Counted from the first letter of the stretch, positions 25,127 to 33,736 are shown. The stretch: 64,000 nucleotides of DNA from Paraburkholderia kirstenboschensis (GCF_904848585.1 NZ_CAJHCR010000008.1:124001-188000); one strand, 5' to 3'. The notes: generated by a model from the sequence alone, not told the origin. Program-made: numbers and translations.

Positions 25127-25552
25127 TTACGCCGCGCTCTTCAGCTTGTGCACGGAGAGCCCGAACTGACGCGCGATCGAGTTCAGGCGCTCGTCCCACT
25201 CCCACGTGCCGAACACGTCGTGCACGTTTTGCAGGCAGCTGAGCAGATCGACGGTGGCCTGATCGTATACATTGATGCGCGATCGCAGCAGCGCCTTCCT
25301 CAGCGCGGCCACGCCCACGTCCATATAAGCAGGCGCCGCGACGCGCGTCTTGCCGATATAGCGCACGGGCACGCCTTCCATAGCTGTCATATAGTCGCGC
25401 AGCTTGATGAAGTTGCCGACAGGGCAGCCGCCGCAATAGCCGCGATAGGCGCCGCCCCCGCGTGGCAGAAGCGCGGCACGCCTCTGGCTGAAAAGGTGGC
25501 TCACGGCCTGGTCAAAAATGTCCTGATGCGTGAGAAAGGCAAGGGTTTTCAT
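25127..25552 (-). CDS. Hypothetical protein, unrecognised
   Basis: A 141-residue protein that I cannot assign. It starts MKTLAFLTHQDIFDQAVSHLFSQ, contains an unusual GGGAYRGYCGGCPVGNFI segment with two cysteines three residues apart, and continues with helical text (DVGVAALRKALLRSRINVYDQATVDLLSCLQNVHDVFGTWEWDERLNSIARQFGL). No signal peptide or membrane span. The CGGC pair could be a redox or metal site. It shares the bidirectional terminator with rpsU. Codon use and the strong reading frame support a real gene. Confidence 0.7.
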   Translation of the reverse strand: MKTLAFLTHQDIFDQAVSHLFSQRRAALLPRGGGAYRGYCGGCPVGNFIKLRDYMTAMEGVPVRYIGKTRVAAPAYMDVGVAALRKALLRSRINVYDQATVDLLSCLQNVHDVFGTWEWDERLNSIARQFGLSVHKLKSAA

Positions 25553-25895
25553 GGTTGGTCTCGCAATGCTGCGCGGTGGTTACTCGTTGTTGAGCGCCTG
25601 ATACCAGTATCCAGCCTGCGTTCGTTGGCCAAGCGCCGACTAGCATGGCGAAAAGCCTTCAATTCCGGCCTTTGCCGCGGCTTTTCCGCGTGACTCCGGC
25701 GTGACTCCGGCGTGACTCAAAGCGGGGCTCGCGACGGCAAACGCAGCGGCGCTCATAACCGTATAACGACCGGCATCCGCGAAAAGCGCAGCAGGGCTTT
25801 ACCGGATAGCGGTTTCGACCGGTGCGCGAGGACCGTGCAGACAGAGAAAAGTCGTCTCCCGCGCGACCGGTACCGGTCACCGGATAACCCCGCGG
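25553..25895. other. Intergenic region with ACCGG-rich repeats
   Basis: About 343 bases between two minus-strand genes. It contains 11-bp tandem repeats GTGACTCCGGC at 25690-25711 and a 14-bp perfect palindrome GACCGGTACCGGTC at 25865-25878, plus several further ACCGG copies. No gene is seen. Confidence 0.5.
25690..25718. repeat. Tandem 11-bp repeat GTGACTCCGGC
   Basis: Two perfect copies plus a third partial copy (GTGACTC) run head to tail, starting at bases 25690, 25701 and 25712. Confidence 0.8.
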
Positions 25896-26492
25896 TCAAC
25901 CCGCTTTGCGAGCTCGTCCCTTCTTGCCGAGGGCGGCGCAGCGTGCGCGGCACATGCAGGTCACCTCGTGATCGTTCACCATGCCGACCGCCTGCATGAA
26001 CGCATAACAGATCGTCGAACCGACGAACTTGCAGCCATAGCGCTTCAACGCTTTGCTGAGTGCATCGGAAATTTCCGTCGATGCCGGCGCCTGCTTGTAC
26101 GATGCCCATTCGTTCTGAATCGGCGTGTTGTCGACGAAAGACCAGATGAAGTTGGCGAGCGATCCGTGTTCCGCCTGGATCTGCTGCACGGCGCGCGCAT
26201 TGGTGATGGCGGCCTCGATCTTTCCGCGATGGCGCACGATGCCTTCGTCCGCCACGAGCGTCTCGACGTGCTGCGGCGTGAAGCGCGCGACCTTGTCGAT
26301 ATCGAAGTCGGCAAACGCGCGCCGGTAGCCCGCTCGCTTATTAAGAATCGTCGACCACGACAGCCCGGCTTGCGCGCCTTCCAGCACGAGCATTTCGAAG
26401 AGATGCTGGTCCTCGCGGGACGGCACGCCCCATTCCGTGTCGTGGTAATGTGCGAGCGCTTCGCTCGATACCCAGTTGCATCGCTGTGTCAT
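25896..26492 (-). CDS. tag: DNA-3-methyladenine glycosylase I
   Basis: A 198-residue base-excision repair enzyme. The family zinc snap is visible: Cys5 and His17 near the N-terminus, and the His/Cys of DHEVTCMC near the C-terminus. The substrate region YHDTEWGVPSRED and GAQAGLSWSTILNKR are typical. It removes 3-methyladenine from alkylated DNA. Complete and of normal length; ATG 26492 begins MTQRCNW as expected. Confidence 0.96.
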   Translation of the reverse strand: MTQRCNWVSSEALAHYHDTEWGVPSREDQHLFEMLVLEGAQAGLSWSTILNKRAGYRRAFADFDIDKVARFTPQHVETLVADEGIVRHRGKIEAAITNARAVQQIQAEHGSLANFIWSFVDNTPIQNEWASYKQAPASTEISDALSKALKRYGCKFVGSTICYAFMQAVGMVNDHEVTCMCRARCAALGKKGRARKAG

Positions 26493-26628
26493 TTGGCGCT
26501 CCCCGTAGTCACGTCGCTCGCCAGCATAGCGGAACGCCTCGGCGCCGCAAGCTAGCCGTTCGGCTAATTGCCGGATCGAAATAGACCTGCCACGCTATGC
26601 ACATTTCCCAGGAAACGCACCTTTGCCA

Positions 26629-27519
26629 ATGAACGAAGACCTATTTCTGATCGGCGTCGACGGCGGCGGCACCGGCACGCGCATCGTGCTGGCCGACGCG
26701 CACGGGCGCGAGTTGGCGCAGGCGGCAAGTGGGCCGTCGGGTCTTGGGCTGGGCGTCGAACGTGCGTGGCAAGCGATCGCGGCGGGCTGTGCGGATGCGT
26801 TCGCACACGCGGGCGCCGCGCTCGACTGGTCACGCTGCGTGCTCGGTTGTGGTCTCGCGGGCGTGAACAATCGCGACTGGCTGGCGGCGTTCCTCGCGCA
26901 GACGCCAGCTCTGGCCGGGCTCGCGGTTGAAAGCGATGCGTACACGACATTGCTCGGCGCGCACGGCGGTGCGTATGGCGTGATTGTCGCGCTCGGCACG
27001 GGCAGCGTCGCGGCGGCGGCCGACCGGGACGACGGCGAATACCGGACCGTCAGCGGCTATGGTTTTCCGTCGGGTGATGAAGCGAGTGGCGCGTGGCTCG
27101 GAGTGCGAGCCATTGTTCACGCACAGCACGCGCTCGACGGACGGGGCCCGAACGACGACCTCGCGCAGGCGCTTCTCGCGCACGTCGGCGCACACGATCG
27201 CGACGGGCTCGTCGTGTGGCTTTGCGAAGCGAATCAAACGGCGTATGCGAGCCTTGCGCGAATCGTGATTGCGCACCGCGCGCATCCATTCGCCGCGCGG
27301 CTCCTCGGCGAAGCGGGCCTTCAGATCGGCAAGATGATCGCGGCACTCGATCCATCGGCGGCTTTGCCCATTGCCTTGTGCGGCGGTCTCGGCGCGCCGT
27401 TGCGCGAGTATGTGCCGCAGATCTATCAGCCACGGTTGCGCGAACCGTTGTCGGACTCCGCGCACGGTGGCTTGCAGTTGGCGCAGCGCGAAGCCGCGCG
27501 GCTTGTGGGCAACGCGTGA
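26629..27519 (+). CDS. BadF/BadG/BcrA/BcrD-type ATPase; N-acetylglucosamine kinase-like
   Basis: A 296-residue actin-fold kinase: phosphate loop LIGVDGGGTGTRIVLAD at 6-22, second phosphate/substrate region ALGTGSVA, and SGDEASGAWLG (motif of N-acetylglucosamine or glucosamine kinases). It probably phosphorylates an amino sugar during peptidoglycan or chitin sugar recycling. ATG 26629 is used; a TTG two codons upstream is less likely. Stand-alone gene divergent from tag. Confidence 0.82.
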   Translation: MNEDLFLIGVDGGGTGTRIVLADAHGRELAQAASGPSGLGLGVERAWQAIAAGCADAFAHAGAALDWSRCVLGCGLAGVNNRDWLAAFLAQTPALAGLAVESDAYTTLLGAHGGAYGVIVALGTGSVAAAADRDDGEYRTVSGYGFPSGDEASGAWLGVRAIVHAQHALDGRGPNDDLAQALLAHVGAHDRDGLVVWLCEANQTAYASLARIVIAHRAHPFAARLLGEAGLQIGKMIAALDPSAALPIALCGGLGAPLREYVPQIYQPRLREPLSDSAHGGLQLAQREAARLVGNA

Positions 27520-27645
27520 GCGAATGTCTGACCGGCGTCCGGAGCGTGCGCGGGCGCCGAGGGTTCAATGCCGCGCGCAAAGCGCTCGGGCCCATCTCGT
27601 CATCGACGGTAAAATAGCGCCTTCCACGCTGCTCGCCTTCCCACT

Positions 27646-28467
27646 ATGTATAAAGTCATCGCCACGGATCTCGACGGAACACTGCTCAATGCCGACCATC
27701 AGGTCGACCCGTTCACGGTCGCCACCGTGCGCAAGCTGGAAAGTGACGGCGTGCAATTCGTGATTGCAACGGGCCGCCATTTCTGCGACGTCGCGGGTAT
27801 TCGCGACATTCTCGGCATCAAGCCGTACCTGATCACGTCGAACGGCGCGCGCATCCATGCGCCCGACAACACCGTGATCCACGCCGACGACCTGCCGCCC
27901 GCCATCGTGCAACGTCTCGTGCAGCCCCGAATTGTCGGCGAGCACGGTCGCGTGATCGTGAATCTGTTCGCCGACCAGGCGTGGCTGATCGACCGGGACG
28001 CACCGGAGCTGCTGAAATTTCATCAGGATTCCGGCTTCACCTATGAAGTTGCCGAACTGCTCACCCACGACGGCGTCGACATCGCCAAGGTTCTTTACAT
28101 TGGCGATCCGGCGGATCTGGCGAAGGTGGCGGCGAATCTCGCACGCGAGTTCGGCGACGCGCTCTATGTGACGTATTCGCTGCCGGACTGCCTGGAGGTA
28201 ATGACGTCGAACGTATCGAAGGGACGCGCGTTGCAGATCGTGCTCGAGCGCGTGGGCGTGGACGCCGCGCATTGCGTGGCTTTCGGCGACAACATGAACG
28301 ATATCGACCTGCTCGAAACGGCCGGCCATCCTTTCATGATGAACAACGCGAATCCCGATTTGATGACACGGCTGCCAGATGTGCCGCGCATCGGCAACAA
28401 TTTCGAAGCGGGCGTCGCGCATCACTTGCGCAAGCTCTTTTCACTCGACGACGAACTGACGGCCTGA
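27646..28467 (+). CDS. HAD-superfamily Cof-type sugar-phosphate phosphatase
   Basis: A 273-residue HAD hydrolase. Motif I is ATDLDGTLL at 5-13, motif II ATGR near 40, then the C2B cap. Lys lies in VSKGRAL, and motif IV is FGDNMNDIDLLETAG. It belongs to the Cof/YidA group acting on sugar phosphates or other small phosphoesters. Substrate unknown. Starts ATG 27646; hairpins follow the stop. Confidence 0.9.
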   Translation: MYKVIATDLDGTLLNADHQVDPFTVATVRKLESDGVQFVIATGRHFCDVAGIRDILGIKPYLITSNGARIHAPDNTVIHADDLPPAIVQRLVQPRIVGEHGRVIVNLFADQAWLIDRDAPELLKFHQDSGFTYEVAELLTHDGVDIAKVLYIGDPADLAKVAANLAREFGDALYVTYSLPDCLEVMTSNVSKGRALQIVLERVGVDAAHCVAFGDNMNDIDLLETAGHPFMMNNANPDLMTRLPDVPRIGNNFEAGVAHHLRKLFSLDDELTA

Positions 28468-28486
28468 CAGCCGAAGTCCCGAATGC

Positions 28487-28556
28487 AACCGGCCCGCATC
28501 GCGCGTTGCAGATGCGGGCCGGTTGACACCAGGCCGGGCTATCTCCGGCTCTTTTA
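28487..28556 (+). terminator. Hairpins after the HAD phosphatase gene
   Basis: A perfect 14-bp stem AACCGGCCCGCATC/GATGCGGGCCGGTT (28487-28524) without T run is followed by GCCGG-CCGGC (28533-28549) with CTCTTTT. The second could end transcription from the plus strand. Confidence 0.6.
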
Positions 28557-28569
28557 GCGGAGGTGATGA

Positions 28570-28890
28570 CTAGTCGCGCCATCCGCCACGGCGGTCGCCA
28601 TGATCGCCACGATCGCCACGGTCGTCGTGGCCCCAACGGCGGTCGTTCCGGTTCCAACCGTGCTCGTAACGGTGGTCGCCGCGATAGTAGTCGCCGCGAT
28701 CATAGCGACGGCCCCAGCCGCTATTGCCGTAGTACACCGGTTGCGGCGCTGCGTAGACCGGCGCGGGGCGGGTGTAGACCGGCGTGCCGAGCGACAGCCC
28801 GATGTTCAAATCCGTGTGCGCTTGCGCTACACCGCATGCGCCTGCTGCGAGACCTGCGGCAACCAGCAATTTAGTGACGATGCGTTTCAT
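28570..28890 (-). CDS. Small secreted Gly/Arg/Asp-rich protein
   Basis: A 106-residue protein with a clear Sec signal peptide (MKRIVTKLLVAAGLAAGACGVAQA, cleavage after AQA). A short mature start (HTDLNIGLSLGTPVY) leads to a Pro/Tyr segment, then a low-complexity tail rich in Arg, Asp, Gly, Tyr, His and Trp. The tail is probably disordered. ATG 28890 is chosen since GGAGAACAAC precedes it. Similar small YXXP plus RDG-tail periplasmic proteins are common in Burkholderia but without known function. Confidence 0.78.
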   Translation of the reverse strand: MKRIVTKLLVAAGLAAGACGVAQAHTDLNIGLSLGTPVYTRPAPVYAAPQPVYYGNSGWGRRYDRGDYYRGDHRYEHGWNRNDRRWGHDDRGDRGDHGDRRGGWRD

Positions 28891-29386
28891 GTTGTTCTCC
28901 ATGCAAGAGGCTTGCTGTGAAGCGACGGATGTTTGTCGCACAGGTCCAATCTACGCATTCCGGGTCGCGAGTACTGCGACCAGATGTTACGGACTGCAAG
29001 CATCGTCGAAGGGCTGGAAAGCACGCACTCCTGCCTGCTTTGCGTCGGATCGGTGCAGGTAGTTGAGGGGAAAGCCTGTCGCAGCGGGGCGTTGAGGCGG
29101 GCAAGCGGCGCGCGCATCGTATTGGCGGCAACGAACAGGAGCGTTAGCAGGCGTGGCGCGTAATCGCGGCTTACATCTGTATAACGGAATTAATCTGGTC
29201 CGCTCGCCGAAACCCCTTATGCGGCTTTCGGCGCATCGGCAGCGCTGGCTGACTTCAGTGTCAAACGGCCGCGAGGACCAGCAATATAGATACTGCTTTA
29301 AGCGGCTGCTCGACCTACCGGGCACGCGGGCCTCATAAAAAACGGGCGCCGTAGCGCCCGCTCTGACCGCAGCCAACCGGTTTCGT
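28891..29386. other. Intergenic region between the small secreted protein gene and aqpZ
   Basis: About 496 bases with no supported gene. It holds a GGTCGC/GCGACC hairpin at 28963-28981 and the aqpZ terminator at 29335-29361. Short frames here have poor codon character and no ribosome sites. Confidence 0.5.
29335..29361 (-). terminator. Terminator of aqpZ
   Basis: On the minus strand GGGCGC pairs with GCGCCC over a 4-base loop, followed by GTTTTTTATG, 25 bases after the aqpZ stop. Confidence 0.88.
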
Positions 29387-30127
29387 CTAGTCCAGTGCCA
29401 GCTTCCGCGCGTTAGCGCTGCGGCTTTCCGCGACCAAGGGATACAGCACGCCGGCAATTGCGGCACCGATGATCGGCGCGATCCAGAAGAGCCACAACTG
29501 ATCCACCGCTGCCCCGCCGACGAACAGCGCTGGGCCCGTGGAGCGCGCCGGGTTGACCGAGGTGTTCGTGACCGGAATCGAGACAAGGTGAATCAGCGTC
29601 AGGCACAAGCCGATCGCGATGGGCGCAAAACCGGCCGGCACGCGTTTGTCCGTCGCTCCGAGGATGACGAACAGGAAGAAGCCGGTCATCACCGCCTCGC
29701 AGACGAATGCCGCGGCGAGCGAGTAGTGGCCCGGCGAGCGCTCGCCATAACCGTTGCTCGCGAAACCACTCGCGACGAGTTCGAAGCCGGGCTTGCCCGA
29801 GGCGATTAATGCCAGCACAGCCGCGCCCAGCACGGCGCCGACCACCTGCGCGACGATGTACGGGAGCAGGTCGCGAGCCGGGAAGCGGCCCGCCACCGTC
29901 AGGCCGACGCTGACCGCCGGGTTCAGATGGCAGCCGGAAATGTGGCCGATCGCATACGCCATGGTCAGCACCGTCAGCCCGAAAGCGAGCGACACGCCGA
30001 CGAAGCCGATGCCGAGGCCATGCACCGGACCGGTGAAGTTGGCGGCCAGGACAGCGCTGCCGCAGCCCCCGAGCACGAGCCAGAAGGTGCCGAACAACTC
30101 GGCAGCAAGGCGCTTTGACAACTGCAT
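29387..30127 (-). CDS. aqpZ: Aquaporin Z
   Basis: A 246-residue six-helix membrane channel of the MIP family. Two half-helix signatures are seen: HLNPAVSVG (Asn69-Pro70-Ala71) and NTSVNPARSTGPA near residue 194. The AqpZ N-terminus LAAELFGTFWLVLGGCGSAVLAA is present. It conducts water; the residues around the second NPA (Arg after NPA) fit a water-selective rather than glycerol channel. Complete, monocistronic. Confidence 0.96.
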   Translation of the reverse strand: MQLSKRLAAELFGTFWLVLGGCGSAVLAANFTGPVHGLGIGFVGVSLAFGLTVLTMAYAIGHISGCHLNPAVSVGLTVAGRFPARDLLPYIVAQVVGAVLGAAVLALIASGKPGFELVASGFASNGYGERSPGHYSLAAAFVCEAVMTGFFLFVILGATDKRVPAGFAPIAIGLCLTLIHLVSIPVTNTSVNPARSTGPALFVGGAAVDQLWLFWIAPIIGAAIAGVLYPLVAESRSANARKLALD

Positions 30128-30367
30128 GATTGGTAATCCTAAAATAGTTGATGCTGTGAAAGCACGGAGTCTGAGCGCACGCTCCGATCGGGCGCGTGCC
30201 TTTGACCGCCAATTCTAAGGAAAGAGTCGCCAATCGAGTGTCAAGAATTGTCAATGCCGGGCGGCATTACCGATTATTCCGGGATAAAGCCGTTTTGCAA
30301 TTCATCGATCTTAATAATTATCAGAAGATACTGTCCTAAATCAGTAATGTTATCCATTGCGAATTTT

Positions 30368-30373
30368 TATAAT
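30368..30373 (+). promoter_or_regulatory. Probable -10 box of the H-NS gene
   Basis: TATAAT lies 48 bases before the start codon within the most AT-rich stretch of the window; no good -35 accompanies it at 16-18 bases. Confidence 0.45.
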
Positions 30374-30420
30374 TACAGTTAGTCTGCGGAGCGAATGAGA
30401 TCTAAAAGGGGAGAACCGGA

Positions 30421-30723
30421 ATGTCTCAATATGCAGACCTCAAGGCGCAGATCGCCAAATTGCAGGCACAAGCAGAAGAAGCCCGCCGTACGGAAATCGA
30501 CAATGTGATAGCCGACATCCGCCAAAAAATCGCCGAATACGGCCTGACTGCGCAGGACCTCGGTTTTGCGGTAGCCGCCAAGCGCGGACGCCCGCCCAAG
30601 AAGGCGCCGCTGCCCGCTAAATATCAGGACCCGAAAACCGGTAATACGTGGAGCGGACGCGGCAAACCGCCGAAGTGGATCGTCGGCAAGAACCGTGAAC
30701 GCTTTTTGATTGGCGCAAGCTGA
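30421..30723 (+). CDS. H-NS family nucleoid protein
   Basis: A 100-residue DNA-binding protein: N-terminal coiled-coil oligomerisation part (YADLKAQIAKLQAQAEEARRTEI). This is followed by an AT-hook-like KRGRPPKKAP at about 54-63, then the H-NS DNA-binding motif KYQDPKTGNTWSGRGKPPKW. It probably silences AT-rich DNA and may regulate its own AT-rich promoter. The AT-hook plus H-NS core is the Burkholderia (Bv3F-like) type. AT-rich upstream region and a terminator bracket the gene. Confidence 0.93.
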   Translation: MSQYADLKAQIAKLQAQAEEARRTEIDNVIADIRQKIAEYGLTAQDLGFAVAAKRGRPPKKAPLPAKYQDPKTGNTWSGRGKPPKWIVGKNRERFLIGAS

Positions 30724-31044
30724 GTCGTTCGCGAGTGAACGAAAGCGAATTGAAGGATGGGCGCGAGTCCGACTTTACTCGGCTGTTCTAATCGGACATG
30801 GAAGCGCATCCACGTCGCCATTAAAAAAGCCGCCTTTGCGAGGCGGCTTTTCTGTAAATGAAGCGGGATAAGTCCGAGTTACCGTTTGCGCAAACGATTC
30901 ACGTGGAAAAAATACCTGCATTCCGTGCGTCAATCGAAAAGCGCTTGGGGCATGTGAGCCCGGATCGCGACAGAGTGACAGAGTACCGGCCCGTTTAAAG
31001 CACCGGCACCCTGGCTGCGCTGTCATCTACAGGCTCACCATGCT
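30724..31044. other. Intergenic region between H-NS and the GT4 gene
   Basis: About 320 bases between convergent genes. It contains one bidirectional terminator (30823-30853) and nothing else recognisable. Confidence 0.5.
30823..30853. terminator. Bidirectional terminator after the H-NS gene
   Basis: AAAGCCGCC and GGCGGCTTT form a 9-bp stem over TTTGCGA, with an A run before and CTTTTCTG after. Confidence 0.88.
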
Positions 31045-32109
31045 TTAGCCCACCGCGACCTGGCGAAGCATCGGCCGACGCGAAGCCTCAATCAGCGCCG
31101 AATACGCGTCCACGTAGTTGCGCGCCATCGTCTTCGAGCTGAAACGGCGCTCGAACTGCGCGCGGATCTCGCTGCGCGACAACTCGTCCAGACGTTCAAG
31201 CGCGGCCACGGCACCCTGCACGTCTTCTACGATGTAGCCGGTCACCCCATGGTCGATCACTTCCGGCACCGAACCGCGGTTGAAAGCGATCACCGGCGTG
31301 CCGCATGCCATCGACTCGATCATGACGAGTCCGAACGGCTCGGACCAGTCGATCGGAAACAGCAGCGCCTTGGCGCCCGACAGGAACTCGGGCTTTTGCG
31401 CCTCGTTGATCTCTCCGACGAACTCCACATGCGCCTGCGACAACAGCGGCTCGATCTCGCGTTTGAAGTAGTCCTGGTCGGCCTTGTCCACCTTGGCGGC
31501 GATCTTCAGCGGCAAACCGCTTTGTGCAGCGATCTTGATAGCTGTATCGACGCGCTTTTCAGGACAGATCCGGCCGAGGAACGCGAGGTATTCCGGCTTC
31601 TTATGCGCTTGCGGCGTGAGCAGCTGCTCGGGCAGGCCGTGGTAGATCGTGCTCAGCCAGTTTGCTTGCTGCAGCGGCAGGCGCTGCGAATCGGAAATCG
31701 AGACGACCGGCGCGCCGGAGAACGCGTCGAACACCGGTTGCAATTCGGGCAGATCGAGGCGGCCGTGCAGCGTGGTCACGAACGGCGTGTCCATCGTCGA
31801 AAAGAGCGGAAACGGCATGTAGTCGAGGTGGAAATGCAGCACGTCGAACTCGTGCGCGACCCGGCGAACCTTTTCCATCATCAGGATATGGGGAGCGAGC
31901 GCGTCGCGAATCGTCGGGTCGAGGCGCAGCGCACGAGGCCAGCACGCGTCGAGCTTCGCGGAAGTCGCCGAGTCGCCGCTGGCAAACAGCGTGACGTCGT
32001 GACCCTCGTCCACCAGTGCCTCGGTGAGGTAGGACACGACACGTTCGGTGCCACCGTAAAGTTTCGGCGGGACTGCTTCATATAGCGGCGCAATTTGTGC
32101 GATTCGCAT
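31045..32109 (-). CDS. GT4-family (GT-B fold) glycosyltransferase
   Basis: A 354-residue glycosyltransferase: N-terminal acceptor domain (MRIAQIAPLYEAVPPKLYGGTERVVSYL) and C-terminal donor domain with GRICPEKRVD and the EX7E motif EPFGLVMIESMACGTPVIAF. It uses a nucleotide sugar. Product unknown; relatives are cytosolic retaining enzymes of glycans or small glycosides. Monocistronic, divergent from flhD; its role in the flagellin glycan is not implied by position. Confidence 0.88.
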   Translation of the reverse strand: MRIAQIAPLYEAVPPKLYGGTERVVSYLTEALVDEGHDVTLFASGDSATSAKLDACWPRALRLDPTIRDALAPHILMMEKVRRVAHEFDVLHFHLDYMPFPLFSTMDTPFVTTLHGRLDLPELQPVFDAFSGAPVVSISDSQRLPLQQANWLSTIYHGLPEQLLTPQAHKKPEYLAFLGRICPEKRVDTAIKIAAQSGLPLKIAAKVDKADQDYFKREIEPLLSQAHVEFVGEINEAQKPEFLSGAKALLFPIDWSEPFGLVMIESMACGTPVIAFNRGSVPEVIDHGVTGYIVEDVQGAVAALERLDELSRSEIRAQFERRFSSKTMARNYVDAYSALIEASRRPMLRQVAVG

Positions 32110-32464
32110 GCGTTTCTCCTGTGAGTACGGCTTCGCACAGCGGCGCTCGAGTAGAGCGAGGAGCGAATGCCTGACGGACGGTTGGGCGCGGTATGCCGCC
32201 GCCCGGGGGTGCTCCGAATCTGCATCGGGTTATCCCTTAGCTTCATTATCGGGATCGGCCGCGCCAATTCGAGTTATTTTTCAAACGCTTAACGTTGTTA
32301 CAGCGCGAAACACGAGACGTTACACACGCTCGGGCAGCCCTCCGGCGCTTTCAGACTGGTTCTGGCGGCGGATGGCGAACCCACGAGAAACCGCCGCGCC
32401 CTTATATAGCAAGCACCGAGCCAGGCCTACAGGGTCAAGTTATTACAGAGCGGTGAAAACGTCT

Positions 32465-32470
32465 TATAAT
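32465..32470 (+). promoter_or_regulatory. Candidate -10 box for flhDC
   Basis: A consensus TATAAT lies about 340 bases ahead of flhD. The sequence 16 bases upstream (TTACAG) is a weak -35, suggesting need of an activator if this promoter is used. Confidence 0.4.
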
Positions 32471-32614
32471 TCGGCTCACCGTTGAACGGTGCAAACCTGG
32501 CGCTCACCAAACTCACCGGTTGGTTCATTTCCGCGAAGTCCAGTATCCACGGCGCATAGCGACTCCGACCACCGGGTCGACTAATCCGCTTCAATCCGCC
32601 TCCAATCGCAGCGC

Positions 32615-32633
32615 TGTAGGAAAAACTCCTACA
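32615..32633. promoter_or_regulatory. RcsB-box-like inverted repeat upstream of flhDC
   Basis: TGTAGGA-AAAAC-TCCTACA, a 7-bp dyad. Its core TAGGAAAAACTCCTA resembles the RcsAB/RcsB box found at enterobacterial flhDC (of the type TAGGAAAAAT...TTA). It likely binds a NarL/LuxR-family response regulator. Location is 177 bases before the flhD start. Confidence 0.5.
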
Positions 32634-32637
32634 CGAA

Positions 32638-32655
32638 TGACGGATTAATCCGTCA
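32638..32655. promoter_or_regulatory. Perfect 18-bp palindrome in the flhDC upstream region
   Basis: TGACGGATTAATCCGTCA is fully self-complementary, begins five bases after the previous dyad, and has the look of a dimeric regulator operator. Confidence 0.55.
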
Positions 32656-32809
32656 ACCAAGCTGGGTGTCTGTCCGATTTCGTTTCGCTCCCCCTTTCGA
32701 GACAATGCTTGCAAGACTACAAACGAGCCGACCGGCGCGGTTTAACTGCGCGCGTTCGAGCAAACGTTTCCGTAACGGCCTGACCAGCCAGATACACCCC
32801 GGGGGAATC

Positions 32810-33130
32810 ATGAGCGCGACAAGCGAAATGCTCAATGAGATCAGAGAAGTCAACCTTTCTTATCTCCTGCTCGCGCAGCGCCTGCTTCGCGAAGACAAGC
32901 CCATGGGCATGTTCCGCATGGGAATTTCGGACCAGTTGGCCGATGTGCTCGCCAACCTCTCGTTGGCGCAGACCGTGAAGCTGGCGGCGTCCAATCAGGT
33001 GCTGTGCCGTTTCCGTTTCGACGATCACGCCGTGCTGTCCGCGCTCGCGGACAAGGGCAAATCAAGCGCCGTTGCGCAGGCGCACTCCGCGATCCTGATG
33101 GCAAGCCAGCCCGTCGAGCAACTCGGCTGA
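32810..33130 (+). CDS. flhD: Flagellar master regulator subunit FlhD
   Basis: A 106-residue helical protein matching FlhD from MLNEIREVNLSYLLLAQRLLREDK to the helix-turn-helix-like C-terminal half. ATG 32810 follows GGGGGAA; the upstream in-frame start at 32666 is not supported. FlhD4C2 is the class I activator of class II flagellar operons. Followed 45 bases later by flhC. Confidence 0.96.
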   Translation: MSATSEMLNEIREVNLSYLLLAQRLLREDKPMGMFRMGISDQLADVLANLSLAQTVKLAASNQVLCRFRFDDHAVLSALADKGKSSAVAQAHSAILMASQPVEQLG

Positions 33131-33175
33131 TGGCAGTCCGCACGAGGCAAGCAGTCGGGACGGGAACGTAAGCGG

Positions 33176-33736
33176 ATGGCCTATAAAAGCGTGGTGCTCG
33201 AAGTCAAGGAAATCACCTTGGCCATCGAACTGATCGAACTCGGCGCGCGTCTGCAACTGCTCGAGGCGGAAACCAGCCTGTCGCGCGACCGGCTCATCAA
33301 GCTGTACAAGGAACTGAAAGGGGTCTCGCCGCCCAAGGGCATGCTGCCGTTTTCCACCGACTGGTTCATGACGTGGCAGCCGAACTTTCACTCCTCGCTG
33401 TTCTACAACATCTACCGCTTCATGGCCGACCATGGCGGCTGCGCGACGATCCAGTCGATCGTGAAGAGCTACCGGCTTTACCTCGAGCACGTGCATTTGC
33501 ACGACGACGAACCCGTGCTCAGCCTCACGCGCGCATGGACGCTCGTGCGCTTCTTCGATTCGGGGATGTTGCAGATCACGCCCTGCTGCCGCTGCGGCGG
33601 GCATTTCGTCGCACATGCTCACGACCCGAAACACGGGTTCGTCTGCGGACTGTGCCAGCCGCCTTCGCGCGCCGGTAAGACAAAGAAAGTTGCCGACGCC
33701 CGGGCCCGCGAGAGTCTCGCCGCGCTCGTCGCCTGA
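33176..33736 (+). CDS. flhC: Flagellar master regulator subunit FlhC
   Basis: A 186-residue zinc protein. The metal site CCRC-X16-CGLC places cysteines at 137/138, 140, 157 and 160, essentially the same positions as in enterobacterial FlhC. With FlhD it forms the heterohexamer that binds class II promoters. Complete; ATG 33176. Confidence 0.97.
   Translation: MAYKSVVLEVKEITLAIELIELGARLQLLEAETSLSRDRLIKLYKELKGVSPPKGMLPFSTDWFMTWQPNFHSSLFYNIYRFMADHGGCATIQSIVKSYRLYLEHVHLHDDEPVLSLTRAWTLVRFFDSGMLQITPCCRCGGHFVAHAHDPKHGFVCGLCQPPSRAGKTKKVADARARESLAALVA

Larger units (their letters stand above)
32110..32809. other. Long regulatory region ahead of flhDC
   Basis: About 700 bases between the divergent GT4 gene and flhD. 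It contains TATAAT at 32465-32470 (poor -35), an RcsB-box-like palindrome at 32615-32633 and an 18-bp perfect palindrome at 32638-32655. No gene is supported. It presumably integrates regulation of the master regulator. Confidence 0.6.
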
